DNA of 64,000 nucleotides from Glandiceps talaboti (lineage: Eukaryota; Hemichordata; Enteropneusta; Spengelidae), in contig NC_135569.1 in the NCBI RefSeq assembly GCF_964340395.1, positions 14,195,519-14,259,518 of the forward strand, given 5' to 3'. Each line of letters opens with the position of its first letter. Position 1 is the stretch's first letter. The notes under the pieces are model-generated. The model saw nothing but the letters and a program-made list of their open reading frames with translations. It searched no databases and was not told where the DNA came from. Made by a program: the position numbers and the translations under genes. Shown here one piece after another: positions 50,001 to 63,634 of the stretch.

Positions 50001-50036
50001 TACATACATACATACATACATACATACATACATACA
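49660..50036 (+). repeat. (CATA)n/(GACA)n microsatellite
   Basis: GATACATA, then CATA, GACA and CATA blocks. Minus-strand Cys/Val/Tyr frames are artefacts. Confidence 0.95.
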
Positions 50037-50231
50037 TTAACTCTCTAATACAATTTTACTCTAAATTATAAGTTCACATTAATACTAATGATTATCTTTT
50101 TCTTTAACTTTCGTTTTGGGTCTTGCCATTTTGAGATTTGACATCGTTATGTTTTCCATATCTTCCACAATGCTCTTGTACATAGCCATTGTTACCTATA
50201 ATTCGTGTCATTTTATTTCATTACCCACAGG

Positions 50232-50409
50232 ATTATTTCTATATCAGCGACACATTTTATTGACAGATTCTGGTGCATGGTTCCATGGAGCAAGGCTGCG
50301 AATTTTCTCAAAGAGGTACACTAACGATGAAGAACTGACGGAGTTTCACGAACTGCAAGTCCTTCTAATTAAATACCGTATTGTGCCACCCTTATACATG
50401 TATTGCTGA
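50232..50409 (+). CDS. Exon-like remnant, unrecognised
   Basis: After an acceptor-like TTACCCACAG|, one frame stays open with an ordinary protein-like composition (DSGAWFHGARLRIFSKRY, then EELTEFHELQVLLIKYR) to a TGA at 50407-50409. There is no donor and no partner exon. It lies between the two tandem units. It may be a terminal exon remnant captured by the duplication or a chance frame. Confidence 0.2.
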
Positions 50410-50496
50410 TACGAGAGAACACACCCGTACAGAGAACAAGCTATTCAATACGCGATGTTGACAACTCAAAGCAAATGTCTGTAAAGTTTGTGCAAG

Positions 50497-53040
50497 TCAT
50501 GCTTGATGCAAAATCTTTAATTTGATCTGCAGAATATTTTCGTTACATCTCTTGTCAATTTGCAAGGCGTGTGAAGAGCAACTAAATCTTGAAAATTTCG
50601 TTCTCAATTTAAACATATGAACACAACCAACTTAAAGTAAAACTTCATAGACAACAAAAATGATTGCAGTATCAGATATTAAAACTGTCCATGGTGATAT
50701 TTCAATGCACGGGAAAGCGATGCATGCACAGATGGGATATGGTGTTTTTAAGTAGAAGAGTAGATTAAGCCTTGGTCCCTCTAATTAGATACCTTATTTC
50801 GCCATCCTTGGATTGCTGATACAAGTGCTATCGAAGTAACAAACCCGCAAAGAGAACAAGCTATTCATTAGACGATGTTGACAACTCAAAGCAAGTCATG
50901 CTTGATACAAAATCTTTGATCTGCAGAATGTTTTCATGACTCCCCTTGTCAATTTGCAAGGAGTGTGAAGAGCAACTAAATGTTGATAACTTTGATCGTG
51001 AATTTAAAAATATGAACACAGTCAACTGAAATATTACTTCATCAAGAATTGATTTGAAAGTATGGTAAGAACGAAGCATGGGATATGTTTCAATATCCTC
51101 ATGCCAGATCTGCCGAGCATATCAAAAAAATACATATCAGTTCTTTTACACCAATATCACATAAACTGCAAACTATGAATGAAAACAAACCAAGCAGAAC
51201 TTCAGGATTGCATTGTATAACTCTGTTTTGCATCTTAGCGGGATTTTACAACAATTTGAATTATTCAGGTTTCCGTTCTATAATTATTATCTAGATGTAG
51301 AAAAGCTGCATTAATATCAGTATTGTGGTTGCAGTGTTTTCTTGAATGCAATAAAATGTCTATACATGACAATGAGCTCACTATTTCTGCATGAATGACT
51401 ACCTGTCACTCGCACATGTTCTTGAAATGCAGATCTTTATGTTAAATAAATAGTACTGGAAATATATCTCTTTGTGTTACATAGGGAGGGTGTATATATC
51501 ATCGGGAAATGAACGTGAGAGAAATCGGCATAACGTGATTCACATGCAAATATTGCCTCAAATACAACTGTAACAATATTCCCATGGTGAACATAATGGT
51601 ATGATCATCCTTTCTATTACAAATCATAATATCAACAACAAACTGTATAGGTCGGACTATGCCATACAATCCTAAAATAGAGACGGCTACACTATCGGGT
51701 CAGGATAGAACCACCCTTCTTAGTTCTGAAAATAAACATCACGCGAAATGAATGCCTTCTACATTATTATAGCTTTTGCTTTTGTTGTCAGATTACGTTA
51801 TCATCCGTGTTGATCGAGTGCATCTAATTGTCAGAAGCAAACTTTCTGTTGAGATATGACGGACATTAGGTTTACATTCCATACTAGACCACACCAACAC
51901 GATTTCAGTTGCACTATATTTTAAAGTTATCTTGTCATTTTAGCAAAGCAACATCCACCGTTGCCTTGACATAATTTACTGTAGCCTAAGGTCTGACTTT
52001 TTGTGATTCGAATGAATTTGGGTTACTTTGTACACGTAGGTTGAAAATGTTCATATTTCGCTAATCTTAGTCTGAATAGGTTTTGATCACATTAGTAAAA
52101 CCACGTAATCACCACTATATCATCTCGGTACATTTCAGGAATTGATCGTGAACTTCGGGTCATTATGTCAAAAGAACAGGAAATAGTCAAAATATCTCAA
52201 AACTTACTATATAATCACATTACAATACAGTGTTTGCATTCACAGAATTTGTTCGCATTATAAGGACCTTCAAAATGAATTGACACTTGTTGCGAACGTG
52301 GTTTGACACTTCCTATGATAAGTTCATTTCACTTGTGAATTCTGATAATGTAACTTATTAAAATATTTTTCCTTCATTTATTTATTTTGTAATGTAATAG
52401 AGAGGAATCTCACTCCATGAACTGAAACGCTTGTAACATAATTTGCTCTTTTGGCCTGTGGCCTTATTTTACTGAAATAAACTGATTCTTTGATTCACAG
52501 ATCTTACATTATTCCTTTTCCCATATACTTTGCCGACTTTATTGGACCGATGTACAACACAAGGCAATATTTCATTTACCATGGATGGTAATGACATTGT
52601 CAGTATAAAGGAGTTTGATGTACTACACTTTATCATACAATCCCTACTACGTTGATTTAGATGAGGTAAGTACCTATCGAGCTAGTGTAACTCTATTGAT
52701 CTATACAGATACAACTGTGTTCGCTATCATACACACAATGACGCCGAAGATGTCTGACTTGTGACCTTTCTTTGGTCACTATTGTGCCCTAAAAACTGTA
52801 TGCCAAGCGCTAAGACAGAGGAATTTACTGATGGCGTAATATGGCAAATACCGGATTTATATTATAGGAAAACCCCTTGTTTGAACCCATTAAGCAAATC
52901 GACACAATTCACACATGGCGGCACCATTCAAATGAGAGTATAGACTAAATGAGTATACACTGATAATCGGACAGAGAAAGACTGTCTAGACAGACTGTTA
53001 ATTTTGCTAACAGTATGTCATTATCTCGCAATAAGTGCAT
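50497..53040 (+). repeat. Tandem duplication, unit 2
   Basis: Second copy of the 47806-49660 unit. It contains an internal repeat of the unit's start (50497 and 50895, both CATGCTTGATRCAAAATC-like) and about 540 bp (51545-52085) absent from unit 1. No gene was recognised. Confidence 0.8.
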
Positions 53041-53041
<1 letters not shown>

Positions 53042-53095
<54 letters not shown>

Positions 53096-53162
53096 CATGA
53101 TGCATGCATGCATACATACATACATACATACATACATACATACATACATACATACATACATG
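53042..53162 (+). repeat. (AC)n-(CATG)n-(CATA)n microsatellite
   Basis: The right flank (53163-53240) matches the left flank of the microsatellite at 10908-11008 in inverted orientation. Confidence 0.95.
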
Positions 53163-53245
53163 TAGGAGACTCTTGTCTTATCGTCCTCCAACCGTTACTA
53201 TTAGTCCCGTAATTTATTTGTACAAAATGTTCATGCAGACGACGA

Positions 53246-53780
53246 ATTTGCAATGTCTAACGAAATACTAGAAATGGTTAACTCTGCTGAAAACAACTTA
53301 TTTGATTCCGACCTTGATTGGGACATTTTAAATTGTCCAATCAGAGATGATGAAATTTTACTTGTGGTTACTAAACTTAAAGACGGATAATCTGCTTGTC
53401 CAGGCTGTCTTCTTGATGAATTCTTTAAGTATAATGTGGAATTTTTGTTACCCTATTTGAGTGTTATCTTTAATAAATTATTTTGAATCTGGAAAATTCC
53501 CTAATGAATGGACCAAAGCTATTATAATTCCATTCCACAAAAATGGTTCGCCAAGTTCTCCTGACAATTATCATTGTTGAGTATATTTAGCAAAATGTTT
53601 GCTTTAATGTTATACACTCGCCTTGCGTACTGGTCAAAAACCCTCGGTATGATTGACGTAGCACAAGCTGGATATCGGCGAGGTTATTCAACCATGGATA
53701 ATATTGTCATTTTGCAATGGATAGTACAAAATATCTTACTAACCTGTGAGAGTTATTATCAAGATCTGGATATAGTCCTA
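53246..53780 (+). mobile_element. Decayed non-LTR reverse transcriptase fragment
   Basis: RT-like blocks in shifted frames: a pre-RT segment (NCPIRDDEILLVV), then CPGCLLDEFFKYN after a stop, ESGKFPNEWTKAIIIPFHK, SKMFALMLYTRL and AQAGYRRGYSTMDNI. There are several stops and frameshifts, no FADD box and no 3' tail. It belongs to a different LINE family from the elements at 11012 and 29020. It occupies the gap between the two parts of duplicon C that match A. Confidence 0.75.
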
Positions 53781-55799
53781 TCCTTTCGTGAAATAATATT
53801 TTGTATCCATTGTCATCAGTCGTTTTCTGACACTAAACTGATATTCAAGACATGCACTACAATAATAACAATCAAAGTACGATTCCATTAAATTTGATAA
53901 TGCTAACCAGTCAGTTACCATATACTGCAATGATCAATGGATACGATATAAGTTAATGACTCATAGATTTATAAACATTAATAGGACACACATCCTTAAA
54001 TTTTGTATCTTCCCATATTTTGGGGCCAATGGAAGAGTGTTGGGTATGTAAGGTATGCAATGCAAAAGCAGCTATTGCTCTTGCTCAAAAAGAATAAAAT
54101 TCAGAACACTATCAGATGAAAATTTAACCTTGAGACCTAACTGTACATAAAACAATCCAGTCTAGTTCATTAAATAACTCTCATTGACATTATATATTTT
54201 CACACCTGTTACATGTTTTATTCCACAATCAAGTTTCAAATAATATTTCCATGTCAGATATCTCACCACTATAATTCTAATACCCGAATAATGTGACTCT
54301 TAAGACTAGCTTTTGGAATTGAAATGTATGTACATAACATGTTCTCTACCGAAACACTTCAAAGAGTCAATGGTAAACATGACTGCTCGCCATGGGAATA
54401 CGCAAATGGTTTAGCCCAAATTTCAAGTCTTTGAAGATAAAGCCTGTTTCATATTAGTGCTTACTGCTCTGTCTGGTATAATCACGACGAAACCAATGAG
54501 GAACGCTCAATGAGTTCTGTTTTTGTGAAATTTTGTCTAAAATGAACTTAAATATAGTGCCACCGTGCAAACATCAAATGCAGACATCAAAAAATTAGCG
54601 CCCACGTGTCTGCCTTTAGTTGCAGTACATTGAAGGGGACAAAATGTTCCAAGAAATTGTGATCATTTTATATCAAATTGTTGAATGCACTTTTTCTTAT
54701 TGGTTTCTGCGTGATTATATGAAAATTGGACTGCTGGTGAACACTAACATGAACATTTAAAGTAAGTAAAGGGCTACATGCGCTTCTTGATAGTTGCTTC
54801 ATAATATAAGAAGCTAACATTACCGTTCACAATTTGGCCGATGTAACAACAGGAGACATGCATGGCAGGAAAATATACCGAATCTTTTCCAACGTCTTGA
54901 AACAATTAATATGTTTCTGATGTTTTGTTACATGGTCAAAGTTATGTAGAAAGTACAGTATATATGCAACATATATATCATTATAATTTCCTATGTACAT
55001 CTGCTCAATGTTTATAGGTGTTTTTCGCCTGTGTGGACTTCCTGACTATTGTCAAAGTTAATAAATAAATTATTAAAATAAGTGAGCACGTTTTTCATTT
55101 CCCAACTTTGAGTATGTCTCTTATTGGAAGTGTCATTTAAAAAGTGTGCAATATGTATTATCAATGGTAATTGTATTTTGTACAGACTGAATCTAATAAG
55201 GTTACACTCACGTACACAGACGTGGGTTATTTAGTGGAATTGAATCATTGTGTTCGCTCTCTGTGATAACACCAACTACTGCATGGCTTGAAAATGTTGT
55301 ATCTGGTAACACTGATTATATGTCACTTATGTTGCAGTTACAGTCACGCAATTACTGCAGACTCACTGAGCGATATTTTCAATAGAAATAGACTGTTGAC
55401 TTAATTATAAGGCTGGTGCATATACTGTACTTTCCAAACAACTATGATCTCGGTTGTAATACCAGCGAAACATGTACCATGTTCTCAAATGACTCATTGT
55501 GATGAAATAAAAACAGCAACGTGGCGTATTACTTCAAATGCTTCATGATTACTTGGCCTTACATGAAAGTGAGAAATAACATATCAAGTGAGGATACATG
55601 TTAGCGTTTACCATTTTTTATAATTAGTTATAAAAATGTACTCTTTACCAAAATAAATCATGTCCAACTGACATAGGTAAATCCTTTGCAAAATCAAGAC
55701 ATTGCCGCCACTCTGTTAAAAAAGGCATGGAGTTAAAGGGACATGAACATGACAATAATTTAACATGTTCTTTATATTTAATCAGTGAGTTATGACACA

Positions 55800-55920
55800 T
55801 ACCTAAAACGGCACAATGCTATAATAACTTCCTGAACTCCCTGGGGCAAGTCTACTGTATGATATGAAAGCATTCACATAACAACTATTATCCTCCCAGG
55901 TTCCCTATAAGATATTGAAA
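55800..55920 (-). mobile_element. SINE-like body relic in duplicon C
   Basis: Orthologous to 8796-8908 and 35525-35640 (CTTCCTGAACTCCCTGGGGC, CCTCCCAGGTTCCC). Confidence 0.5.
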
Positions 55921-56259
55921 ATGTGCAAAAGCACAAACATATTGTATGCTATATTGGAATTCCTAGGCATATATCAATATACAACAATCTTAGTGGGTTT
56001 GTATATTACTGATTAATTTAAGAGAAAAACAGTTGTCACATGTCCTCCAAATATGTTGTTGCCAAATGCATCATGAAACATTTGAAATAATACTTTTTTA
56101 TAAGGCGTCATCATTAAATTCTTTGTTTGCGGTATGTGTACGAGTACGTTTGTCGGTAGATGTAGAAAAAACAAAATTTCCGGGGAGGGCCGTATTCCAT
56201 ATTATTGTAAATGTAAAGACCGTTCAAATATTTTCAGAATAACTATAACAACTATAACT

Positions 56260-56262
56260 ATA

Positions 56263-56348
<86 letters not shown>

Positions 56349-56411
56349 TTGGTAGTACTGGAACTCTTTCTTGGTTGTAACTCGGAGTTTCACGCATAGT
56401 GCGATCGTCAG

Positions 56412-56485
<74 letters not shown>
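56260..56485 (-). ncRNA. Hammerhead-ribozyme-like motif, copy C
   Basis: Same core as copy B: CTGACGA on the minus strand at 56405-56411, a CGCA/TGCG stem II, GAAAC and an ACT/AGT stem III. It is flanked by long (TA)n at 56266-56345 and 56416-56484 that can extend stem I. It keeps the U-U first pair in stem II. Confidence 0.5.
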
Positions 56486-56487
<2 letters not shown>

Positions 56488-58379
56488 CTATAGTTGTTTA
56501 AGACAATCAAACTTTTGAATTTTGATTTACATTTTACCAGTGATAGTAATAGTAGAAAATGATTCGGTTCTTGAGTATGTTTTTTTTTCCTTGTTTGCCT
56601 GGGAGGTTTTTTGGAAATTCATGGGCCACAAACAAAGTATTTAATTGATAGAGCCTAACATATACACACTAAAGTAGTTATATCTTTTGACAGATAACAT
56701 TTAACATTCGGATAAAATCAAACACCATATTAAGATAAATAAAATATTCTGTAAACATACATCAGCTTAAATAATTAATGGCATTTCATCATCAGGATAT
56801 TTAACTTCATTTAAGGTAATTTTTCCCATATTCATTGCAGATTTGAACATTTGAGAAACGTAAATCTGTGTGTATTTTTTGATGATTTAACTTCATAATC
56901 AAACTTCAATAGTATGTATCGCGTAGAATGGACAATTAAAGTCAGCTGAAACCTTTAAAACATGTCTTTCCAAATTTCAGCAATAAACGTTAAGGTTTAC
57001 TTACATACGTACTTTGTGAGGGTCAGCATCTTACAATCGGTAATTTTGTGATTTATTTCTAATCCTACCACAGAGGGCGTACATTTCAAATAGTTTCACC
57101 ACATTGAAGAAATATACTTGGGGTACTTATATATACTCATGAGAAATAAAGAATTAAGGACAACTGCCATTATAGTGTGACTGTAATACTTGAAGACTGT
57201 GATTGTCCAAATTATTTACTTTTAAAAGAATATTTCCATACTTGTCACTTATTATTCAAAACAAATAGTCACATAGTGTATATATAATTATTATTTTAAA
57301 TTTTCTGCATAACAATTATAGAAAACAAATGAGTTTGAAATAGTCATCACAGTATTGGGCATATGTAATTGTCATTTCCAATTCTGTCACTAAAGATTAA
57401 AGTACAAACTGTAATAATGTAAAAAAAAAATGTCTTCGTCGAAGACATAATAGCAACATTTCAACTTACTAAACCATATTGTGATTTTAATGATAGATGT
57501 GGCCAACACTCGTTAAGCTGTATATCTGACTATTGTGCCCTGATTGGTTTAAACTGGTCCTTTCATTAATGAGGTGTACATGAACACTCTCAATATTTCG
57601 GGTATATATTCTTGCATGGAAGATCAGGGTCAAAGTTCATGCAAATGACTATCTATTAGACTTCTAGACTTAGTTGGCAATATATCATTTGTCAGGATCA
57701 ATGGGCCAATATAATATCATTATTGTATGCCATGAAACGTGTAGACTACACTATATTTTACACCTAATATTGGCATATGTTACAATGTTCAACACTGAGG
57801 GTGCTATAGTGGCCACCTCTGTCAGAATGAGTGGTGGTCACGAATCGAAGGGAAGTGCACATGTTGACTACGTCATCTGACATCGAAGGCAGGTTTGACT
57901 GAAGTCAGACAATGGATGTTAGAGATAAGGTGATAACGGATGGACGCACAGAAGTGAATCTAAAGTTCATATCATATAGCGAAACATGTACACCCAGAAA
58001 GACAACTTGATATATATCACCATGATTATGACAAATATGAATTATACACTTCAGAAGTACATTGCTATTAGTAGGTTATTTCTTAACTGATATTACATTG
58101 ATTAGGCATTGATTTACTTTAGCACCCACAGGTAAACAAATACCGAACTGATAAAGGACTATATGGCTACACAACAAACTTAACAACCGATCAATAAACC
58201 TACTGCAAAATAATGACACACTTTATTCTAAATAACTCCTCTTTACAAGCATACATTCTGATGTCCTGCCTTCCCGCCATTCCTTCCTGACTGTCAGAGC
58301 GACTAAGTGACTCATTGTCTCTCATCTTAGCTGATTGGCAGGCCGACAGATCGATCGTTCGACCGACCAATTGACCAAA

Positions 58380-58629
58380 TTACTGACTGACTGACGGCGA
58401 CTAACTGATTGACTGATAGACTAGCAGACTGACTGGACTGACTGACTGACTGACTGACTGACTGACTGACTGACTAGCAGACTGACTGACTGACAGACAG
58501 ACCAAAATAACCCAAAGTATCATACAAATGAATCATACTGACTGACTGACTGACTGACTGACTGACTAGCAGACTGATTTACTTACTGACTGACCAAAAT
58601 AACACAAACACGAATGAATCAGACTGACT

Positions 58630-58661
<32 letters not shown>

Positions 58662-58741
58662 TACTGACTATCTGACTGACTGACTGACTGACTGACTAAG
58701 TAGCAAACTGACTGACTGACTGACTAAGTAGCAGACTGACT

Positions 58742-58776
<35 letters not shown>

Positions 58777-58785
58777 CAAAATAAC
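58380..58785 (-). repeat. (CTGA)n satellite, copy C
   Basis: Third copy of the CAGT/CTGA array with the same interspersed CCAAAATAAC units. Block lengths differ from B and A. Confidence 0.9.
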
Positions 58786-60859
58786 ACAACGTATCATACG
58801 AATGAATCCAGCTATTTATCCATATTATTTATCAGCTATTTATGTTATCGTAGTGATTTCAACATACCTACTATCAAACCGACTGACCAACTGACTAATA
58901 ATAAATTATGGAATAACATAAACTGAATTACCGGGTAACACACCAAGTAAATGAACAGTACCAAAACAAACCAACGAAACATAGAAAAATACAACGTACA
59001 CTTTCTATGACTAGCTACAAAACAAGATATGCAAATAGAATGGTTGCTTAACTAGCATTGTGACTGACTATTTTAACAACTAACAATCAAAGTGTTGAAT
59101 TTTACTAGCCAAAGAAGTTCACAAAAAATCACAAAATATCAGACAATTATTAACAATACCATATACACGAACTAGTAACCAAAGGACAACTGAATAACTT
59201 AAAAAAGACAATACGACTGCAATAACCCAATCCTGATGTTCCTTTAAAAAAAAAACACTCGTTATGTTAAACAATCGATAAACATTTACAATGCATAATT
59301 GTTTAGTCTCTCAATAGCTGTCTTTACTTTTTTGTAATTTATCTTTGATAGTATTTCTTGTTTCTGAAGTATAATTAAAAACATAGTGTAGGTTGTACGT
59401 TTGATGAAGTCGGATTATATATGTATGTGTTCGAATTCGTTACTCAGTGAGTAGTGCCTGTTCTCTATACATATAATGTGCACTGTACATTCAGATTATT
59501 ATAATGAATGTCATAATGTTTGCTCACACAATTAGTATTAAATAAAAAAAGATTTCAGATTTTTTTTTATAAATATGATAAAATATAAGCCGCGTCTGAA
59601 TACAGACTATATTAACGTCTGAGTTAATTAGTGTCAACACTTCAGTCTGCCGAATGTATCGAATCATGAAGGCATCCACTGACTTTGCAAAGATAACATG
59701 TACATAACTGTAAAATAATATCTAAAAAAACTTTCGTTGCATTTTGTAGCCATGGTTGATTCATGTACATTTGGGAACAAGTGGTTAAATTAATTAATGT
59801 GTTGATGAAAAAGCATGCTTTATATGAATTAAGCTGAAACAAACTCATGGTTAGGCTGGAAAAAAAGCCAGTTGTATTCCTTGTTTCGGTAGTACATTTC
59901 CTTAACTATAATTACAATTCGTAAGTGTTTTCGAATTTCGTTTTTTTCATACATAAAGTATTTCCAGACGTCCGAAATTAGGAACGTAATACTCGCAGAA
60001 TTCATTTTACCCAAGTAAGCCATGGGCCATACAAATAGATTAGATCCAACTTGGGGGTTCGACTTTTGGATGGGTAATATGAGATTACAAAACGAAAAGA
60101 AAAAACAAAACAATAACACTTTATCTGGAAGGAGCCACTGAGAGAAGAGACGATAGAAAAATGCTGGTAAATAAAATAAAATAAAAAAAAAAAAAATAAA
60201 AAATAAAAAAAAATTAAAAAAAAAACCATCTGTGATTATAATCAACTCTACTATCCATTTAGTAATCTTGATAATACTGTGATAAAAAGTTACATAATTA
60301 AACCCAATTCATTCGATTTTTCGCATTTCTTTTAGGTTAACGGACACTACATGACATGTTGTATCATTAATAACTACACTAGCTGTAAGTATTATTTGTA
60401 ATTCTAGTATTATTTGTTCCATCCGACAAACAACAACACATTGCCTTAAAAAGTTTCAAAATCAATAACAGACACTATAGGCAATATATTGAGAAGCTTA
60501 GATTTCAAATTACTTTCGAATTTTTCGATTTCCGAAAAACAAAAAGTTTAAGAGAATTAGTAGAGCAATAAGTTGAAACTATGATTTGCATTAATGGCGC
60601 TGATTTTTGAGTGTGGTCGCAAAAATCATTTTTATTGGATTTTACTATATGATGTGGAAAGCTGTACAAATATGTTTACTCACAGGCGAGTTAATAATGT
60701 GAAGGGTGTACACTATTAAAAGTAAGTAACCAGGTTTTCAAAAAACCGCTCCAGTTGTAGCTAGTTAAAGCAATGTTAAGCATGGATTTAAGTATTTCTG
60801 AAATATGACCAAATCAGAAATATATCTAATGAATAATCTCTATTTAGTGTTTTCCCGTT

Positions 60860-60865
60860 TTTATT
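60860..60865 (-). terminator. Poly(A) signal of receptor copy C
   Basis: AATAAA on the minus strand, about 95 nt beyond the stop codon, conserved with A and B. Confidence 0.45.
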
Positions 60866-60959
60866 ATGCTTTATTTTCAATTCACTAAAATGTAAACAAT
60901 AATCTGAGGGATACCCCATTCCAGTGGATGTCTTTGACATAATGTCGAGTCAATAGTAC

Positions 60960-62877
60960 TTATTCATTGCCTTGACAACAGGTACATTTTACACTAGATA
61001 ATTGAAACGCCAGGAACAAAAGTACCCCTTGAAGACTATTGATGACAGAACATACATAGCCTAAGTAAGGATCTTGAATGAAGCTATCAATCAAACATAT
61101 ACTCCAACTTAACCCTGTCATTATCGTTAACTTGATGCACAGCGGAATATGTTGCTTTACTTTCTTAAATTGACTTTGGTTCGTCACATCAATTGTTGAA
61201 TTGGCAACGTTATACATAGTGAAGACAAGACAACACATATTGAAGAGAATGATAGCCACGATGGGAGCATGGAAGAAGATATAAAGAGCAATAGGATTTC
61301 CTATCCAACATAACTCAGAACCATAACCGACAGAAAAAGACATACAATGGCAAAGATCAAGGGCGATAGCTAGGCCAACAACAACTGCCGGTGAAATCCA
61401 TCCCATTAAACAGAATTTCGTAAGAGCCCGTTCACTTCTCAAGACACTAGCATACTTGGCTACAGAATAGAATGTATTGCAGACGTCATAATTAAGAATG
61501 GCAATCCAAGCGAAATATATCAACCAAGCATAGTGTTGTAAGGCAGCCAACGAGAAACACAATTTAGGGAATTCATTCAGCCACATACCGGACACAAATA
61601 TACCCTGGGCTACAAGCACAGAAATAGTCAAATTTAGCTTAATCTTACCAGGAATATTGTGTAAAGTGGACTTCACGAAATACTTAATTATACCTCCTAT
61701 CGAGAAGAGTATAGATGCAATGCAACATCCTAGGGTTGTATATGCTGATATCTGGTCGAAGGTCATCACATTACCTGTACCAATTGCAAGAAAGCATGCA
61801 AGTGCAATAGACTGATTTCGCAATACAATGAAAACATCCGTGGAATACTTTATACCAGCAACGCTGAAAATCAACATTCTACCGATAATGTCAAATTCAG
61901 TTTGATTCAGTTGAACAATTCTATCTACAGGACATTGATCAACAAATTTCCCAATCATAATAGATTCATTCTTCGATACAGTTAGACCCGTGTCGTTGTT
62001 TGAAGGGGTAGAATATGAACCGTTATTCAGACTCACTTTACTTGGATGACTGACAGTTTTGAAGTTGACTTGTGATTTACAACTTAATGATGTAGGGTCT
62101 AGACGTGTACCATTTTTACATGTCAAGTCGTATTTATGTAATTCTCCGAATATGTCAGTAAATGTAACTGAGGCCTTAGCGTTGTGATTTACAGAGAAGA
62201 GCATGTTCAAAGCGTAAATATGTCTATTACTATGCAAATTAGTCCCACACGCTGTATCATAGATGCCATTACAATGTGCACAATGATTGTTTCTAAAATT
62301 ATCATACGTCATATCAACGGACCGAAATTTGTTGTGAACAATGGAAAAGTAAGAATGACACTTATTTCGCAACTCGATGAAATCTGTCAAATTCTTATCA
62401 CTAAACACATTGGAATGATAAAGTGTAATGTTACAAGAATCTATGTATGTAACACACACTCGTGGCTTGGGTATGGAACGGGGGTATTCAAACTGAAAAG
62501 AGCAAGAATACATGTTTACTGATAGAAAGTCAATAATCGAGGAGATATTCAACTCTTCATGCCCGAAAGGATTATCCCTGCAGTGCCAGGATGTCTGCCA
62601 ATATTGCACGTCCAGCTCATCCACACCATTACAGGCTGCACAGTAGATGTTGCGGTAAACGATTCCATTTGGACCAGTTACTGGTATATCGGTTCTTTCA
62701 AAATCTGATGAGGAATGTAAATAGAAATACAATTATTACCCACTACTTGATACACTCAGTCAATCATCCATCTCCTCATATAACAAGACATTGTTGTTAC
62801 AATACCATTACATCTGCCATCATTGTCACCACATCCACCACCACCACCACCACCACCACCACCACCACCACAGTCAT

Positions 62878-62944
<67 letters not shown>

Positions 62945-62949
62945 CCACC

Positions 62950-63024
<75 letters not shown>

Positions 63025-63634
63025 GTCATAGTCGTCGTCGTCGTCGTCGTCGTCGTTATTGTCGTCGTCGTCGTCGTCGTCGTCATCAATGTCACCATAG
63101 TCGTCATCTTTGGTATCATTATCATCATTTTCACTATGGACTTATGTTCCTACTGTCTGTTACTACACTTATATTACCTGTGTTGTTACTTCCCATCAGA
63201 CATTTGTCTCCAATGTCGTCATCATTCCACCAGTCTGGACACCCGTGCTTCATCCAATAACCTCTTTCTAACAGAGGTTCTAAAACCACACACGACTCGA
63301 GCACCCCATTGACATCTTCAATATCACCTGCACTGGTCAAATCGCTCTCAGAAAAAAAGTCTATCTCTGCATCACATGCATCTTGGTAGTCAGGGCAACA
63401 TTCACCATAATACAGACATTTTGAATCACAACTACAACCCCATGTTTCTTGGTGAACCTGTGAAACATTGCAAATCGGTTGACTACCTTTGGAATAGCAA
63501 GAGTTCCATTCCTCCTGATTAGTACTAGTACCCCACGGTAGCTCACATTGAAGTCGATCGTCATCGTCTGTCGATTGGCCATCTAATTGGACTACTAGAA
63601 TTCCCAAAACCATTAGCAGAATGGCTCTATTCAT
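60960..63634 (-). CDS. Somatomedin-B domain, Methuselah-like 7TM receptor, copy C (2 exons)
   Basis: The minus-strand model is exon 1 at 63634-63178 and exon 2 at 62704-60960, 733 residues. The donor is CAG|GTAATAT and the acceptor TCATCAG|, with the split Asp codon kept. Domain order is as in the other copies. Compared with A and B it lacks eight residues in the stalk (the IIPS segment before TVSKNES). It gains two residues (Ala-Ile) just before GTGNVM at the start of the 7TM. Ectodomain differences include YGECC instead of YGDCC in the SMB core and TNLHSNRHIY in place of B's TNVHSTRQLY. The 7TM is nearly identical to B, including VMTFDQ and LAALQHY, and the protein ends CQGNE. No disabling change was seen. 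Confidence 0.85.
62830..63112 (-). repeat. Trinucleotide repeat in receptor C intron
   Basis: CAC, CAT and CGT triplet blocks fill the 473-bp intron. It is the longest of the three copies. Poly-His, poly-Ser and poly-Met frames are artefacts. Confidence 0.9.

Noticed and set aside
49599-50037. Three long minus-strand Cys/Val/Tyr/Met frames
   Set aside because: Translation of a CATA/GACA microsatellite in all three frames.
62591-63312. Poly-His, poly-Ser, poly-Ile and poly-Met frames
   Set aside because: They lie in the triplet-repeat intron of receptor C and partly on the antisense of its exons.
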